A stretch of DNA of 64,000 nt from JBBRVW01 sp038246545 (GTDB taxonomy: Bacteria > Actinomycetota > Actinomycetes > JACCUZ01): the NCBI GenBank assembly GCA_038246545.1, contig JBBRVW010000019.1, positions 1-64,000 on the forward strand, read 5' to 3'. The notes under the pieces are model-generated. The model searched no databases. It saw only the letters and a program-made list of their open reading frames with translations, and was not told the DNA's origin. Positions 1 through 8,237 of the stretch are shown in pieces; position 1 is the first letter of the stretch, and every line of letters starts with the position of its first letter. A program made the position numbers and the translations under genes.

Positions 1-627
<627 letters not shown>

Positions 628-655
628 CGCTCACCGCGCTCCGTACGCCGCGACA

Positions 656-680
656 GGCCCCGACCACCACGGTCGGGGCC
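656..680 (+). terminator. Hairpin terminator after clpC
   Basis: A perfect 10-bp stem (GGCCCCGACC / GGTCGGGGCC) with a 5-base loop lies 29 bases after the clpC stop and before the convergent oxidase gene. There is no clear U-tract, as is usual for high-GC actinomycete terminators. It could serve both convergent genes. Confidence 0.7.
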
Positions 681-727
681 CGTCGTCGTCCGCGGTGGCC
701 ACTGCGCAGACGATCGGCCCGCGCCGG

Positions 728-2005
728 TCAGGGCCGGCGGGTCACCAGGTCGCGGGTGATCTCGCCGGTCGACGTGCAGCCGGTCAGCGCCATCGTGAGG
801 TCCAGCTCGGCCATCAGATGCTCGAGCACTGCGCGGACGCCAGCTGCCCCGGCGAGCGCCAGCCCGTAGACGTACGGCCGGCCGATGAGCACCGCGTGGG
901 CGCCGAGGGCGAGCGCGGTGAAGACGTCCCCGCCGGAGCGGACGCCCGAGTCCATCAGCACCGGCACCCGGCCGGCGACCCTCCCCACGACGTCGACCAG
1001 TGCGTCCAGGGCGGCCACCGCGTTGTCGACCTGCCGGCCGCCGTGGTTGGACACGACGATGCCGTCGACGCCGGCGTCCAGCGCCCGTTCGGCGTCGTCG
1101 GCGGACAGCACGCCCTTGACGAGGACCGGCAATGACGTCATCGAGCGCAGCCGCGGCAGGTCGGCCCAGGTGAGCGACGGGTGGCTGAAGACGTCGAGGA
1201 AGGTCTCCACCGACGCCCGGGGCAGCGGTGAGCGCAGGTTGCCGACCAACCCGCCGGGGTGGGACCGGCTCAGGTCGAGGAGGGTCCGGACGGCGCCGGG
1301 CGTGGGCCGGGGCCGCGCCGCAGCCGGGTCGTGGTCGTCGGCACGCTGCTGCGCCAGCCGACGGAACACCGGGTCGCTGGTGTACTGCGCGATCCCCCTC
1401 CCGCGCGCGAACGGCAGGTACCCCAGGTCAAGGTCCCGCGGTCGCCAGCCGAGCACGTGCGTGTCGAGCGTGACCACCACCGCCTCGCAGCCGGCGGCCT
1501 CGGCCCGGGACAGGAAGCTCGCGACCAGCTCGTCGGAGCTGCTCCAGTAGAGCTGGAACCATCGGGGTGCCGCACCCATCGCCGCGGCACAGTCCTCCAT
1601 CGACCGGGACGCCTGGGTCGAGAAGACCATCGGCAGTCCGAGGGAGGCAGTCGCCTCCGCCACGGCGACGTCGGCCCGGTCGTGCGCCAGCTCGAGGACG
1701 CCGACCGGCGCGGCGAGCAGCGGTGCGGGGATCGTCCGGCCGAACAGCTCGGTCGACATGTCACGGACCGACGTGTCCCGCAGCATCCGTGGCACCGTCG
1801 CCCACCGCGCGAAAACCGCCCGGTTGGCGTCGGTGGTGCGCTCCTGGCCGGCCGACCCGGCGACGTACGCGAAGGCCCTGCGGGACATCCGCCGTCGCGC
1901 CGCCTCCTCCAGCGCGGCTGCCGACGCCGGCACGGTGGGCCGGCGACCGAACGCGCCGTCACGGTAGATCCGGGACTGCACGGCCCGGCCGACGCTCGAT
2001 TCCAT
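728..2005 (-). CDS. FMN-dependent alpha-hydroxy-acid oxidizing protein (lactate 2-monooxygenase / L-lactate dehydrogenase type)
   Basis: About 425 residues forming the FMN-binding TIM barrel of the L-lactate oxidase / glycolate oxidase family, which oxidises 2-hydroxy acids to 2-oxo acids. Visible family motifs are AAPVGVLELAH near the N terminus, FQLYW, the flavin lysine in LVKGVLS, the catalytic histidine in VSNHGGRQ and the phosphate-binding LIGRPYVYGLA. Length and the N-terminal SRRAFAYVAGSAGQERT fit the lactate 2-monooxygenase-like branch. The ATG at 2005 follows an AGGA-like site; a GTG at 2023 in the same frame is also possible. Substrate is not decided by sequence. It is convergent with clpC. 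Confidence 0.85.
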   Translation of the reverse strand: MESSVGRAVQSRIYRDGAFGRRPTVPASAAALEEAARRRMSRRAFAYVAGSAGQERTTDANRAVFARWATVPRMLRDTSVRDMSTELFGRTIPAPLLAAPVGVLELAHDRADVAVAEATASLGLPMVFSTQASRSMEDCAAAMGAAPRWFQLYWSSSDELVASFLSRAEAAGCEAVVVTLDTHVLGWRPRDLDLGYLPFARGRGIAQYTSDPVFRRLAQQRADDHDPAAARPRPTPGAVRTLLDLSRSHPGGLVGNLRSPLPRASVETFLDVFSHPSLTWADLPRLRSMTSLPVLVKGVLSADDAERALDAGVDGIVVSNHGGRQVDNAVAALDALVDVVGRVAGRVPVLMDSGVRSGGDVFTALALGAHAVLIGRPYVYGLALAGAAGVRAVLEHLMAELDLTMALTGCTSTGEITRDLVTRRP

Positions 2006-2188
2006 CCGTCGATCCTGCACCACCTCTGCCGCCGCCCCTCGCCCTCGCCCTCGTCATCCGTCACCGGACCGGCGGGCGGGCTGGCTAGCCCGCGCCTGGT
2101 CTCGGACCTCGACCGTTGCCCGGCTCCCGGGCGGATCCGGGGTTCATCCGCGTTCCCTTGCTGCCGACAAGAGAAGGTGGAACGGGTG

Positions 2189-3229
2189 ATGTCGCCTCCG
2201 TCGCTCCCCCCGGTCAGCAGGGCCGAGGGCGAGCGGTTGCGCAGCCTTGCGTCGATGGCGCGCGCCCTCGGCTTCTCACGGGACCTCTTCGACGTCCTCG
2301 ATCGCGCCGTCTCCGAGGGCTGCCGGGTGGTGGACGCCGACTCGGCTTCGGTGAGCGTGCTCGACCGTCCTGCGGGACTGGTGCGCGTCCTGGTCAACGT
2401 CGGTGACCTCAGCGCGTCGGAGGAGCCCCGGCCGCGGAACGAGACCTACCAGCTCGCCGGGTTCCCGAAGCTGAGCCAGGTCGTCGGTGACCTCCAGCCG
2501 TGGACCTGTGCCCGGACGGACCAGCACCCGGACCCGCAGGAGCTGGCGCTGCTCGTCGAGCTGGGGAAGGGGGCGTCCCTGGGAGCTCCGGTCGTGGTGG
2601 ACGGTGACCTGTGGGGCGAGCTCTACTTCACCCGCCACCTCGGGCGGGTGCCGTTCGACGACACCGACCTGGCCTACGTCGAGACGTTGGCAGCGATCCT
2701 TGCCGCCGGCGTCTCACGGGCGGTGCGCGAGAGCAGCCTCACCGAGCTCGCCTACCAGGACCCACTGACCGGTCTGGCGAACCGGCGACGGCTGGACCAG
2801 GTGGCCGCCAGCATGATCTCGGCCCGGACCGGGCTGGTCGTGGTCTCGGTGGACGTCAACGACCTCAAGCCGGTGAACGACCGGGACGGGCACGCAGCCG
2901 GCGACCGGCTCCTCCGCGACGTGGCCCGGGCTCTCACCTGGGTGTCCGAGGAGCTGCCGGGGTCGCTGGCTGCCCGGACCGGGGGTGACGAGTTCTGCCT
3001 GGTCGCCCCGACGGCCGACGTCGAGCGCGTGGCCGACGCCATCAGGCGCTTCATGACCGTCGTGCAGGAGCTGCCCCATCCGGCGGGCGTCAGCTGTGGC
3101 ATCGCCTGGACCGGGTCCGGCAGCACGTCGCCGGGGACGCTGTTCGCCGAGGCGGACCGGGCTATGTACCACGCCAAGAAGCACGCGCTCACCGAGCCGT
3201 ATGGCGTCATCCTGCCCACCGGCGGGTAG
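2189..3229 (+). CDS. GAF-GGDEF diguanylate cyclase
   Basis: 346 residues: an N-terminal GAF-like sensor (about 20-175) and a C-terminal GGDEF domain (about 185-345). The cyclase signature is intact (RTGGDEF) with the preceding DPLTGLANRR and the substrate-site VDVNDLKPVND, so it should make c-di-GMP from two GTP. The inhibitory I-site RxxD expected five residues upstream of GGDEF is absent (LPGS there), so product inhibition at that site is unlikely. No membrane segment is seen; it should be cytoplasmic. The ATG at 2189 is preceded by GAGAAGGTGG; a GTG one codon earlier is possible. Its opposite-acting partner could be the GAF-EAL protein at 36.1-37.4 kb. Confidence 0.88.
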   Translation: MSPPSLPPVSRAEGERLRSLASMARALGFSRDLFDVLDRAVSEGCRVVDADSASVSVLDRPAGLVRVLVNVGDLSASEEPRPRNETYQLAGFPKLSQVVGDLQPWTCARTDQHPDPQELALLVELGKGASLGAPVVVDGDLWGELYFTRHLGRVPFDDTDLAYVETLAAILAAGVSRAVRESSLTELAYQDPLTGLANRRRLDQVAASMISARTGLVVVSVDVNDLKPVNDRDGHAAGDRLLRDVARALTWVSEELPGSLAARTGGDEFCLVAPTADVERVADAIRRFMTVVQELPHPAGVSCGIAWTGSGSTSPGTLFAEADRAMYHAKKHALTEPYGVILPTGG

Positions 3230-3275
3230 CCCCGAGTGCACGGCGGCTCGTGCGCGGCGGCCGCGCCCGGCTCCA

Positions 3276-4232
3276 TCAAGCGAGGTAGAGGCGGCGGACG
3301 ACGTCCTCGATCGCGGGCTCGACCACCGACAGGTCGCGCAGCTCGACCCGGGCGGACACCGCGGCGACGACGGCGGCCGCGCTGGTCTCCTCCGAGCGGA
3401 ACGAGAGGTGCTGGCGCAGGCCGTCGGCCTCCACCCGGCGCAGCGTGGTGCCGGGGACGTCGGTCAGCGGGGGTGCCGGCTCGACCAGGTCGACGACGAG
3501 GACCCGCTCGGCGCCGACGCGGGCGACCAGTCCGGGCAGGGTGCCGTCGTAGGCGACCCGGCCGTGGTCGACCACGAGGATCCGGTTGCAGAGCCGCTCG
3601 ATGTCGGGCAGGTCGTGGGTGGTGAGCAGCACGGTGGTGCCGCGCTCGACGCGCTCCCGGACGAGGAAGCCGCGCAACCGCTCCTTGCTGAGCAGGTCGA
3701 GCCCGATCGTCGGCTCGTCGAGGACGAGCAGGTCGGGGGAGTGCAGCAGCGCCGCCGTCACCTCGCCGCGCATCCGCTGGCCGAGCGAGAGCTGCCGCAC
3801 GGGGGTGTCGAGGAAAGGCTCCATCTCCAGCAGCGCGATGCACTCGTCCAGCCGTGGTTGCCACTCCGGCGCGGGCAGCCGGTGGATCGCGGCGAGCAGC
3901 CGGAACGAGTCGCGCAGCGGGAGGTCCCACCACAGCTGGCTGCGCTGGCCGAACACGGCGCCGATCCGCCGGGCCAGCCGGGTCCTCTCAGGCACCGGCT
4001 GGAGCCCGCACACCCGGACGTGGCCGGACGTCGGCACCAGGATGCCTGTGAGCATCTTGATCGTCGTGGACTTGCCGGCGCCGTTCGCGCCGATGTAGCC
4101 GACGCACTCGCCGGGCTCGATGCCGAACGACACGCCGTCGACGGCGGCGACCACGTCGCGGGTGCGGCGCAGCCGGCCGGCCTTGCGGCGCACGACGAAC
4201 TCCCGGCGCAGGTCCCGCACGTCGACGATCAC
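3276..4232 (-). CDS. ABC transporter ATP-binding protein (ABC-2/DUF990 exporter)
   Basis: 318 residues with a complete ATPase: Walker A GANGAGKST, signature LSLGQRMRGE, Walker B LLVLDEPTIGLD and H-loop TTHD, followed by a C-terminal domain of about 80 residues typical of NatA/DrrA-like exporters. It is the last gene of a three-gene operon. The GTG start at 4232 overlaps the permease stop as GTGA, indicating translational coupling; a longer open frame reaching 4322 was rejected because it would lie inside the permease gene. Together with the two ABC-2 permeases it should form an exporter; the substrate is unknown. Confidence 0.9.
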   Translation of the reverse strand: MIVDVRDLRREFVVRRKAGRLRRTRDVVAAVDGVSFGIEPGECVGYIGANGAGKSTTIKMLTGILVPTSGHVRVCGLQPVPERTRLARRIGAVFGQRSQLWWDLPLRDSFRLLAAIHRLPAPEWQPRLDECIALLEMEPFLDTPVRQLSLGQRMRGEVTAALLHSPDLLVLDEPTIGLDLLSKERLRGFLVRERVERGTTVLLTTHDLPDIERLCNRILVVDHGRVAYDGTLPGLVARVGAERVLVVDLVEPAPPLTDVPGTTLRRVEADGLRQHLSFRSEETSAAAVVAAVSARVELRDLSVVEPAIEDVVRRLYLA

Positions 4233-5071
4233 GAACCGGTCCCCACGTAGCGCCGGAGCCCGACCTGCCAGAGCAGCAGTGCTGCCGCCATCGCGACCAA
4301 CGACACCGGCAGCGAGCACCACGACACCCAGCCCGGCATGCCGAGCGGGTCGTCGCGGCCCAGCAGCGCCAGCGAGGGAAGGTAGGCGACGAACCCGACC
4401 GGCACCAGGAAGGTGAAGAAGCGCCGGATCGCCGAGCCGAAGACCGTGAACGGGAAGGCTGACAGGTAGTTGCCGCCGTAGGTGAAGGCGTTGGCGAACT
4501 CCATCCCCTCCACCACCCAGAAGCCGATGACGGCCGTGGCGATGAACACCGCGCTGAAGACGATGGCACCAGCGACGGGTGTGACGACGAGCAGCCCGAC
4601 CCGGGCCGGCGTCCAGTCGACCTGGGCGGCGTGCAGCGCGACGGCCAGCACGGCCAGTCCGGTGCCGACCCGGCCCAGCCGGCGCAGACTGAAGTCGCTC
4701 GTCACGAGCTGTCCGAGAGCCGAGAGCGGCCGCAGCAGGAACGAGTCGAACGTGCCGGCGCGCAGGTAGCGCGGCAGCTCGTCCACGTGACCCACGGCGA
4801 GGTCGGCGAGGCCGAAGCTGGCGACGGCGAGCCCGTACATCACGGCGACCTCGGCGTAGTCGAAGCCGCCGAGGCTGTCGACCTGGTGGAACACCACGTA
4901 GATCTCGACGAACTCGACCAGCACGAGCAGCACCTGCGACCCGAGCTCGACCGCGAACGACGCGCGGTAGGACGCCTGCGCCGCGACCCGCGACCGGATG
5001 ATGGCGAGGTACGCCGGCGCGACGGTCGGCGGCCGCCCCGTCGCCGTTGTCGCCACGGCGGCGTCAGCCAC
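4229..5071 (-). CDS. ABC-2 family transporter permease (DUF990-like), subunit 1
   Basis: 280 residues with about six hydrophobic segments, including LGSQVLLVLVEFVEIYVVF and VFSAVFIATAVIGFWVVEG. The segment GHVDELPRYLRAGTFDSFLLRPLS is characteristic of the DUF990 (ABC2_membrane_6) permeases that occur as pairs beside one ATPase. Start is GTG at 5071, overlapping the end of the upstream permease by 8 bases; its stop overlaps the ATPase start by 4. It should form the membrane channel as a heterodimer with the next protein. Substrate unknown. Confidence 0.88.
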   Translation of the reverse strand: MADAAVATTATGRPPTVAPAYLAIIRSRVAAQASYRASFAVELGSQVLLVLVEFVEIYVVFHQVDSLGGFDYAEVAVMYGLAVASFGLADLAVGHVDELPRYLRAGTFDSFLLRPLSALGQLVTSDFSLRRLGRVGTGLAVLAVALHAAQVDWTPARVGLLVVTPVAGAIVFSAVFIATAVIGFWVVEGMEFANAFTYGGNYLSAFPFTVFGSAIRRFFTFLVPVGFVAYLPSLALLGRDDPLGMPGWVSWCSLPVSLVAMAAALLLWQVGLRRYVGTGS

Positions 5072-5849
5072 CCTGCACCACCAGCCGGCGAGTTGCCCGG
5101 GCCAGCACCACCCGGCCGGCGAGCAGCAGCACGATCGTCCAGCCGAGCTGGGCGGCGACCTCGCCGACTGCCCGGAGCCCGGTCGCCTGGCCGGTCACGA
5201 GGTCGATCGTGAACTGCACCATCGCGGGGAACGGCGTCGCGTAGGCGACGGTCTGCAGCCAGCCGGGGAACAGCTGCACCGGGACGAGGTGGCCGCCGAG
5301 CAGGCCGGCCACCAGGACGTAGAGCAGCACCAGCCCGCGGATCTCGGTGAGCCAGAACGCCAGCAGGTTGAGCATGAACCGCATCGCGAACGACACGCAG
5401 ACGGCCAGCACCAGCGAGACGGGGAGCAGCGCGATCGCGGTCGGGTCGTCGGGCCAGTGGAAGCCGAAGAACACCGCGCCGAACAGGATCGGCACGGCGG
5501 CCCGCGACACGAGTCCCCAGGCGCCCCGGCCGAGGTCGGTCGCCAGCCACGACAGCTGCAGGTCGACCGGTCGCGCCAGGTCGACGGCGATGTCCCCGGT
5601 GCGCACCCGGTCGGCGAGCTCGGTCCAGCCGAAGATCATCACCACTGCGATCATCGCCTGCGACACCCAGGCGTACGTCGACAGGCTGGCGGCGTCGTAC
5701 CCGGCCACCGACCCGCCGGCGGACTTCGCGATGCCGAGCAGGATCGACAGCTTGATGACACCGAAGACGGTGTTGACGAAGACGCCGGCCACCGCGGCCT
5801 GCCGGTAGGTCGCCCACCGGCGGTACCCCGCCCCCGCCAGCGCCGCCAC
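5064..5849 (-). CDS. ABC-2 family transporter permease (DUF990-like), subunit 2
   Basis: First gene of the exporter operon, about 261 residues with six hydrophobic segments. The motif ELADRVRTGDIAVDLARPVD matches the conserved RxGDID/RPL region of its sister permease. GTG at 5849 was chosen because a GGGGGAGGT site lies upstream and because the open frame that continues to 5927 runs through an intergenic palindromic repeat (5871-5970) found elsewhere in the window. That repeat sits directly upstream, so the operon promoter must lie in or beyond it. Confidence 0.85.
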   Translation of the reverse strand: MAALAGAGYRRWATYRQAAVAGVFVNTVFGVIKLSILLGIAKSAGGSVAGYDAASLSTYAWVSQAMIAVVMIFGWTELADRVRTGDIAVDLARPVDLQLSWLATDLGRGAWGLVSRAAVPILFGAVFFGFHWPDDPTAIALLPVSLVLAVCVSFAMRFMLNLLAFWLTEIRGLVLLYVLVAGLLGGHLVPVQLFPGWLQTVAYATPFPAMVQFTIDLVTGQATGLRAVGEVAAQLGWTIVLLLAGRVVLARATRRLVVQGG

Positions 5850-5870
5850 GGGCCGCAGCGCGCCGACCTC

Positions 5871-5970
5871 CCCCGAAATGATCACGGGACCGTGGTCAAC
5901 TTGGCCCGACAGCGGCCTGTAAGCCACTGTCGACCCGAGTTGATCACGGGACCGTGATCAACTCCGGGTG
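5871..5970. repeat. Composite palindromic repeat, copy 1 (palindrome - stem-loop - palindrome)
   Basis: Three structures in a row between the exporter operon and mutY. The first is an imperfect palindrome at 5879-5898 (arms TGATCACGG / CCGTGGTCA). The second is a stem-loop at 5908-5931 (GACAGCGGC / GCCACTGTC, one mismatch, 6-base loop). The third is a perfect 13-bp inverted repeat at 5937-5964 (GAGTTGATCACGG / CCGTGATCAACTC, centre GA). A second copy in reverse orientation lies at 62581-62680. The layout resembles paired REP/BIME elements of other bacteria; no coding potential is credible. Confidence 0.85.
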
Positions 5971-6003
5971 GCAAGGACACAAGGGCGAGACCTTACGCCG
6001 TTC

Positions 6004-6873
6004 TCAGGGCAGGCGGTAGGAGTCGCCCTCCGGCACGACCAGGCCGTCCGCGGCCAGCGCGGCGAGGGCGCGGTCCCGCTGGGTCGGGTCGGCCCAGACG
6101 GCCGCCAGCTCCTCGGCACCGGCCGGGCCGGGCCGGTCCCGCAGCACCGCCATGAGCAGGCCCCGCACCTGCCGGTCGGTGCCGGCGAAGGCCTGCACCC
6201 GCCGCACCGGGCCGTCGTACGCCGGCGACCCGGCGGCTCGCCAACTACACCGGTCGCGGACCGGGCACTCGTCGCAGCGCGGCGACCGCGCGGTGCACAC
6301 CAGCGCGCCGAGCTCCATGACCGCGACGGCCCACCGCGCCGCCACCGCCGGCTCGTCCGGCACCACGGCCTCGGCGCGGGCCCGCTCGCCCGCGGTCAGG
6401 GCCGGCGCCGGCTGCTCCGCACCGCCCACGGCGCGGGCCAGCACCCGGCGGACGTTGGTGTCCAGCACCGCGTGCCGTGCGCCGTGGCCGAAGGACATCA
6501 CCGCCGCGGCCGTGTAGTCGCCTACCCCGGGCAGCGCCCTCAAGCCGGCGTAGGTCGACGGCAGCTCGCCGCCGTGGTGCTCGACGACCGTCACCGCGGC
6601 GGTGTGCAGCCGCAGCGCGCGTCGCGGGTAGCCCAGCCGGCCCCACATCCGCACCGCCTCGCCGGGCGCCTCGGCCGCCAGGTCGGTGGGGCCGGGCCAG
6701 CGCTCCAGCCAGGCCCGGTAGACCGGCTCGACCCGGGCGACCGGGGTCTGCTGCAGCATCACCTCGCTGACGAGGACGGCCCACGGGGCGGTGCCCGGCA
6801 CCCGCCACGGCAGGTCGCGGGCGTGCGCGGCGAACCAGTCGAGCACCGGGGCGTGCAGCGGCGAGGTCGGCAT
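6004..6873 (-). CDS. mutY: A/G-specific adenine glycosylase MutY
   Basis: 289 residues. It removes adenine mispaired with 8-oxoguanine. Visible features are the catalytic glutamate in SEVMLQQTPV, the helix-hairpin-helix LPGVGDYTA, the catalytic aspartate in VLDTNVRRV, and the iron-sulphur cluster cysteines with spacing C-x6-C-x2-C-x5-C in VCTARSPRCDECPVRDRC. It is shorter than the roughly 350-residue E. coli enzyme: about 60 residues follow the cluster, so the NUDIX-like 8-oxoG recognition domain is reduced, as in other actinomycetes. The ATG at 6873 follows GGGAGGA. disA and radA are nearby, as in mycobacteria. Confidence 0.95.
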   Translation of the reverse strand: MPTSPLHAPVLDWFAAHARDLPWRVPGTAPWAVLVSEVMLQQTPVARVEPVYRAWLERWPGPTDLAAEAPGEAVRMWGRLGYPRRALRLHTAAVTVVEHHGGELPSTYAGLRALPGVGDYTAAAVMSFGHGARHAVLDTNVRRVLARAVGGAEQPAPALTAGERARAEAVVPDEPAVAARWAVAVMELGALVCTARSPRCDECPVRDRCSWRAAGSPAYDGPVRRVQAFAGTDRQVRGLLMAVLRDRPGPAGAEELAAVWADPTQRDRALAALAADGLVVPEGDSYRLP

Positions 6874-7022
6874 CTCGCGGGCGATCCTCCCACCCGGGCC
6901 CGGACGGCGCCGGGAAGGGGACGTCGCGCCTCAAGGTCGGCACCCGGACTGACGATCCGTGACGCATGGGCGATGAGCACGGCAGCGTCCTCCCTCGCGT
7001 GCGGAAGGTGGCGGTCCCGCCG

Positions 7023-8237
7023 ATGAGCAGCCGGCCGTTGACCGACCCGCAGCCCGGCGCCACCGCTGCTGTCGGCGACGCCGCGCCGCCGCTCGTCCTC
7101 GTGCTCGTGGGCCGCACCAGGGTCCGCACCCAGGCCCTGCGCACCCTGCTCTCCGCCCCCGGCTTCCACGTCGCTGCCGAGGTCACGACAGCGCAGGCGG
7201 CCGAGGCGGCGGTGGTCGCGCACCGGCCCGGTGCCGTCCTCATCGACCTCGACCCGGCAGACGGGGGCGTCGAGGCCATCGAGCGGATCATGGGCACCCG
7301 GCCGACGCCGATCGTCGTCTGCGGCCTCCTCGCCGAGCACTCGGCCGCGGTGCTGGCGGCCGGCGCGGTCGACGTCGTCGGCGCCCTGGACGCGGTCCCG
7401 GGCACGCCGGCGTACACGACGGCTCTGCAACGCCATCTACGGGTGGCCAGCCGGGTCCGGGTCATCACCCACCCGCGGAACCGGCTGCGCGCCCGGGGCC
7501 TGACCCACCGGGTGGACCCGTCCGCCGCTCCGGTGGTCGCCGGCTTCCCGCAGCCGGCGCCGTCCGCGGCCCGGAGCGGGCGCTCGACAGTTCGCCCGAC
7601 CGATCCGCGGCCCGCGCCCGGTGGCCGGGCGCGGCACGTCCGCGTGGTGGTCATCGGTGCCTCCACCGGTGGGCCGCCCGCGCTGGCGACCCTGCTGTGC
7701 GACCTGCCGCCCGACCTCGACGTCCCGATCCTCGTCGTGCAGCACATGGCCGACGGGTTCGTGGAGAGCCTCGCGACCTGGCTGGACGGACTGTCGCCGC
7801 TGCCGGTCGTGCTGGCCGAACACGGCCGCCGGCTGCGTCCCGGGGTGGTGCACGTCGCTCCCGCCGGGCTCAACACGGTCCTCCGTCCCGGCCTGCGGAT
7901 CGAGCTGCGCACACCACCGGTCGGGCAGTTCCACATCCCGGGCGTCGATGCGGCGTTCACCAGCGCGGCGGCCGTCTGCGGCCAGCACGCGATCGGCGTA
8001 CTGCTCACCGGCATGGGCCGCGACGGCGCCGCGGGGCTGCGGGTGATGCGGGACGCCGGTGCGCTCACCGTCGGTCAGGACGAGCCGACCTGCGTCGTCT
8101 ACGGCATGCCGGCCGCCGCCCGCGCGCTCGGGGCCGTCGAGGAGGAGCTGCCGCTCGCAGAGATCGGGCCGGCCGTGGTCGCCGCCGTCGAGTCCGGCGC
8201 ACCGCGCCCGGACGTCACGCCGCGAGGCCGGCCGTGA
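7023..8237 (+). CDS. cheB: CheB-type protein-glutamate methylesterase with degenerate receiver
   Basis: About 404 residues: receiver-like domain (about 20-125), a proline/arginine-rich linker, and a C-terminal methylesterase domain (about 205-390). The catalytic triad is visible as Ser in IGASTGGPP, His in VVQHMADG and Asp in GMGRDGAAG. The receiver keeps the aspartate in LIDLD but lacks the N-terminal acidic pair (GRTR there) and an obvious conserved lysine, so normal phosphorylation is doubtful. It demethylates (or deamidates) receptor glutamates. ATG 7023 follows GGAAGGTGG; ATG 6966 is an alternative. Its stop overlaps the cheR start (GTGA). Confidence 0.88.
   Translation: MSSRPLTDPQPGATAAVGDAAPPLVLVLVGRTRVRTQALRTLLSAPGFHVAAEVTTAQAAEAAVVAHRPGAVLIDLDPADGGVEAIERIMGTRPTPIVVCGLLAEHSAAVLAAGAVDVVGALDAVPGTPAYTTALQRHLRVASRVRVITHPRNRLRARGLTHRVDPSAAPVVAGFPQPAPSAARSGRSTVRPTDPRPAPGGRARHVRVVVIGASTGGPPALATLLCDLPPDLDVPILVVQHMADGFVESLATWLDGLSPLPVVLAEHGRRLRPGVVHVAPAGLNTVLRPGLRIELRTPPVGQFHIPGVDAAFTSAAAVCGQHAIGVLLTGMGRDGAAGLRVMRDAGALTVGQDEPTCVVYGMPAAARALGAVEEELPLAEIGPAVVAAVESGAPRPDVTPRGRP

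Noticed and set aside
1259..2188. Long open frame continuous with the GGDEF gene start
   Set aside because: It is antisense to the hydroxy-acid oxidase, whose motifs are clear. The protein similarity starts at 2189, where a ribosome-binding site is present.
5850..5927. N-terminal extension of the ABC-2 permease
   Set aside because: It translates the palindromic repeat; a related peptide appears from the repeat copy at 62.6 kb, so it is an artefact of the shared repeat.
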